NCBI RefSeq assembly: GCF_016888135.1
Contig: NZ_JACSWB010000207.1
Span: 124,001 to 188,000, forward strand
Length of the DNA stretch: 64,000 nt
Direction of reading: 5' to 3'
DNA from: Leptolyngbya sp. CCY15150
GTDB taxonomy: Bacteria; Cyanobacteriota; Cyanobacteriia; RECH01
Of this stretch, positions 63,775 to 64,000 are shown piece after piece. The notes under the pieces are model-generated. The model searched no databases. It saw only the letters and a program-made list of their open reading frames with translations, and was not told the origin of the DNA. Position 1 is the first letter of the stretch. Each line of letters starts with the position of its first letter. The position numbers and the translations under genes were made by a program.

Positions 63775-64000
63775 ACTGACACTTGCCTACAACGAGCAGC
63801 GGAACGCTACCCCTAGTCTATCGCTGGCTGCACGGTTGGAGACGGTCAAGGTGATGAACGTCAAGCTTAAGGCATGGGGAAAGCAGCCCTCGATCTCCTC
63901 TGGGGTCTTCAGGTGCAGGAATGGCCATCGGGCGGGACTGGCCCGCCCAAGGATTTGGGTCTAGCGTTAGCTATATTTCTCGGAAGCAGGCTCTAGGTTG
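63775..64000. other. trailing spacer
   Basis: Upstream region of the UPF0182 gene. Nothing recognised; GGGCGGGACTGGCCCGCCC near 63931-63949 is a strong GC hairpin that may end a gene beyond the window. Confidence 0.4.

Overview
The window is chromosomal DNA from a cyanobacterium. The evidence is the very frequent GCGATCGC octamer (HIP1), an orange carotenoid protein with its ketolase and recovery protein, an RpaB-type response regulator, and many proteins typical of cyanobacteria (NIL domain, PRC-barrel, DUF2288, DUF29, kinase-TPR, CyaC-like hybrid cyclase). I cannot name the genus from sequence alone. Most of the window is ordinary, densely coding core genome.

Layout. 0-5 kb: NIL-domain protein, dapF (lysine and peptidoglycan), PRC-barrel protein, rdgB (nucleotide pool sanitation) and two tandem CBS-domain paralogs. 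5-11 kb: Ser/Thr kinase with TPRs, a soluble CBS/coiled-coil/chemoreceptor-tip-like protein, radA. 11-16 kb: rpaB followed by a lipid cluster plsX-fabH-fabD-plsC, which feeds fatty-acid initiation and phospholipid acylation; its fabH-fabD gap carries two MITE-like repeats. 16.5-19 kb: circularly permuted ATP-grasp plus alpha-E protein pair. 20.4-27.9 kb: a 2502-residue secreted repeat protein (lamin-tail, beta-helix, Calx-beta and RTX modules). 28-33 kb: cobyrinate diamide synthase, a helicase-like protein that has lost its ATPase motifs, a sugar-type binding lipoprotein and an FHA/zinc-ribbon protein. 33.3-36 kb: photoprotection cluster ocp-crtW-frp. 36-42 kb: CAP protein, FHA-flavoprotein fusion, VOC, GNAT and DUF29 proteins with several small inverted-repeat elements. 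42.3-44.9 kb: what I read as a decayed chromosomal integron (see below), beside tRNA-Pro. 45-50.9 kb: lipA, a GAF histidine kinase, a small basic protein, tRNA-Leu overlapping an M48 protease gene, and ilvH. 51-64 kb: a second M48 protease, DUF411 lipoprotein, hybrid kinase/adenylate cyclase, EVE protein, propeller/transglutaminase protein and a UPF0182 membrane protein.

The most unusual region is 42.4-44.7 kb. An 86-bp attC-like site with both core boxes lies at the stop codon of an AT-rich gene for a 339-residue protein with a PD-(D/E)XK/DUF559-like nuclease end and an AbiJ-like front end. A matching GTTRRRY box sits upstream of that gene. About 220 bp further on, in divergent orientation, is a frameshifted 5' fragment of an integron-type tyrosine recombinase. 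The next cassette-like unit is a DUF433/DUF5615 toxin-antitoxin-type pair whose toxin carries an in-frame TGA. This is the classic integron layout (intI diverging from same-strand cassettes), now immobile because the integrase is dead.

Other points: three families of small inverted-repeat elements; HIP1 octamers used in pairs as arms of intergenic hairpins; an HLR1-like element upstream of ocp that its regulator class (RpaB, encoded in the same window) could read. All function assignments rest on motif recognition by eye; no searches were run.
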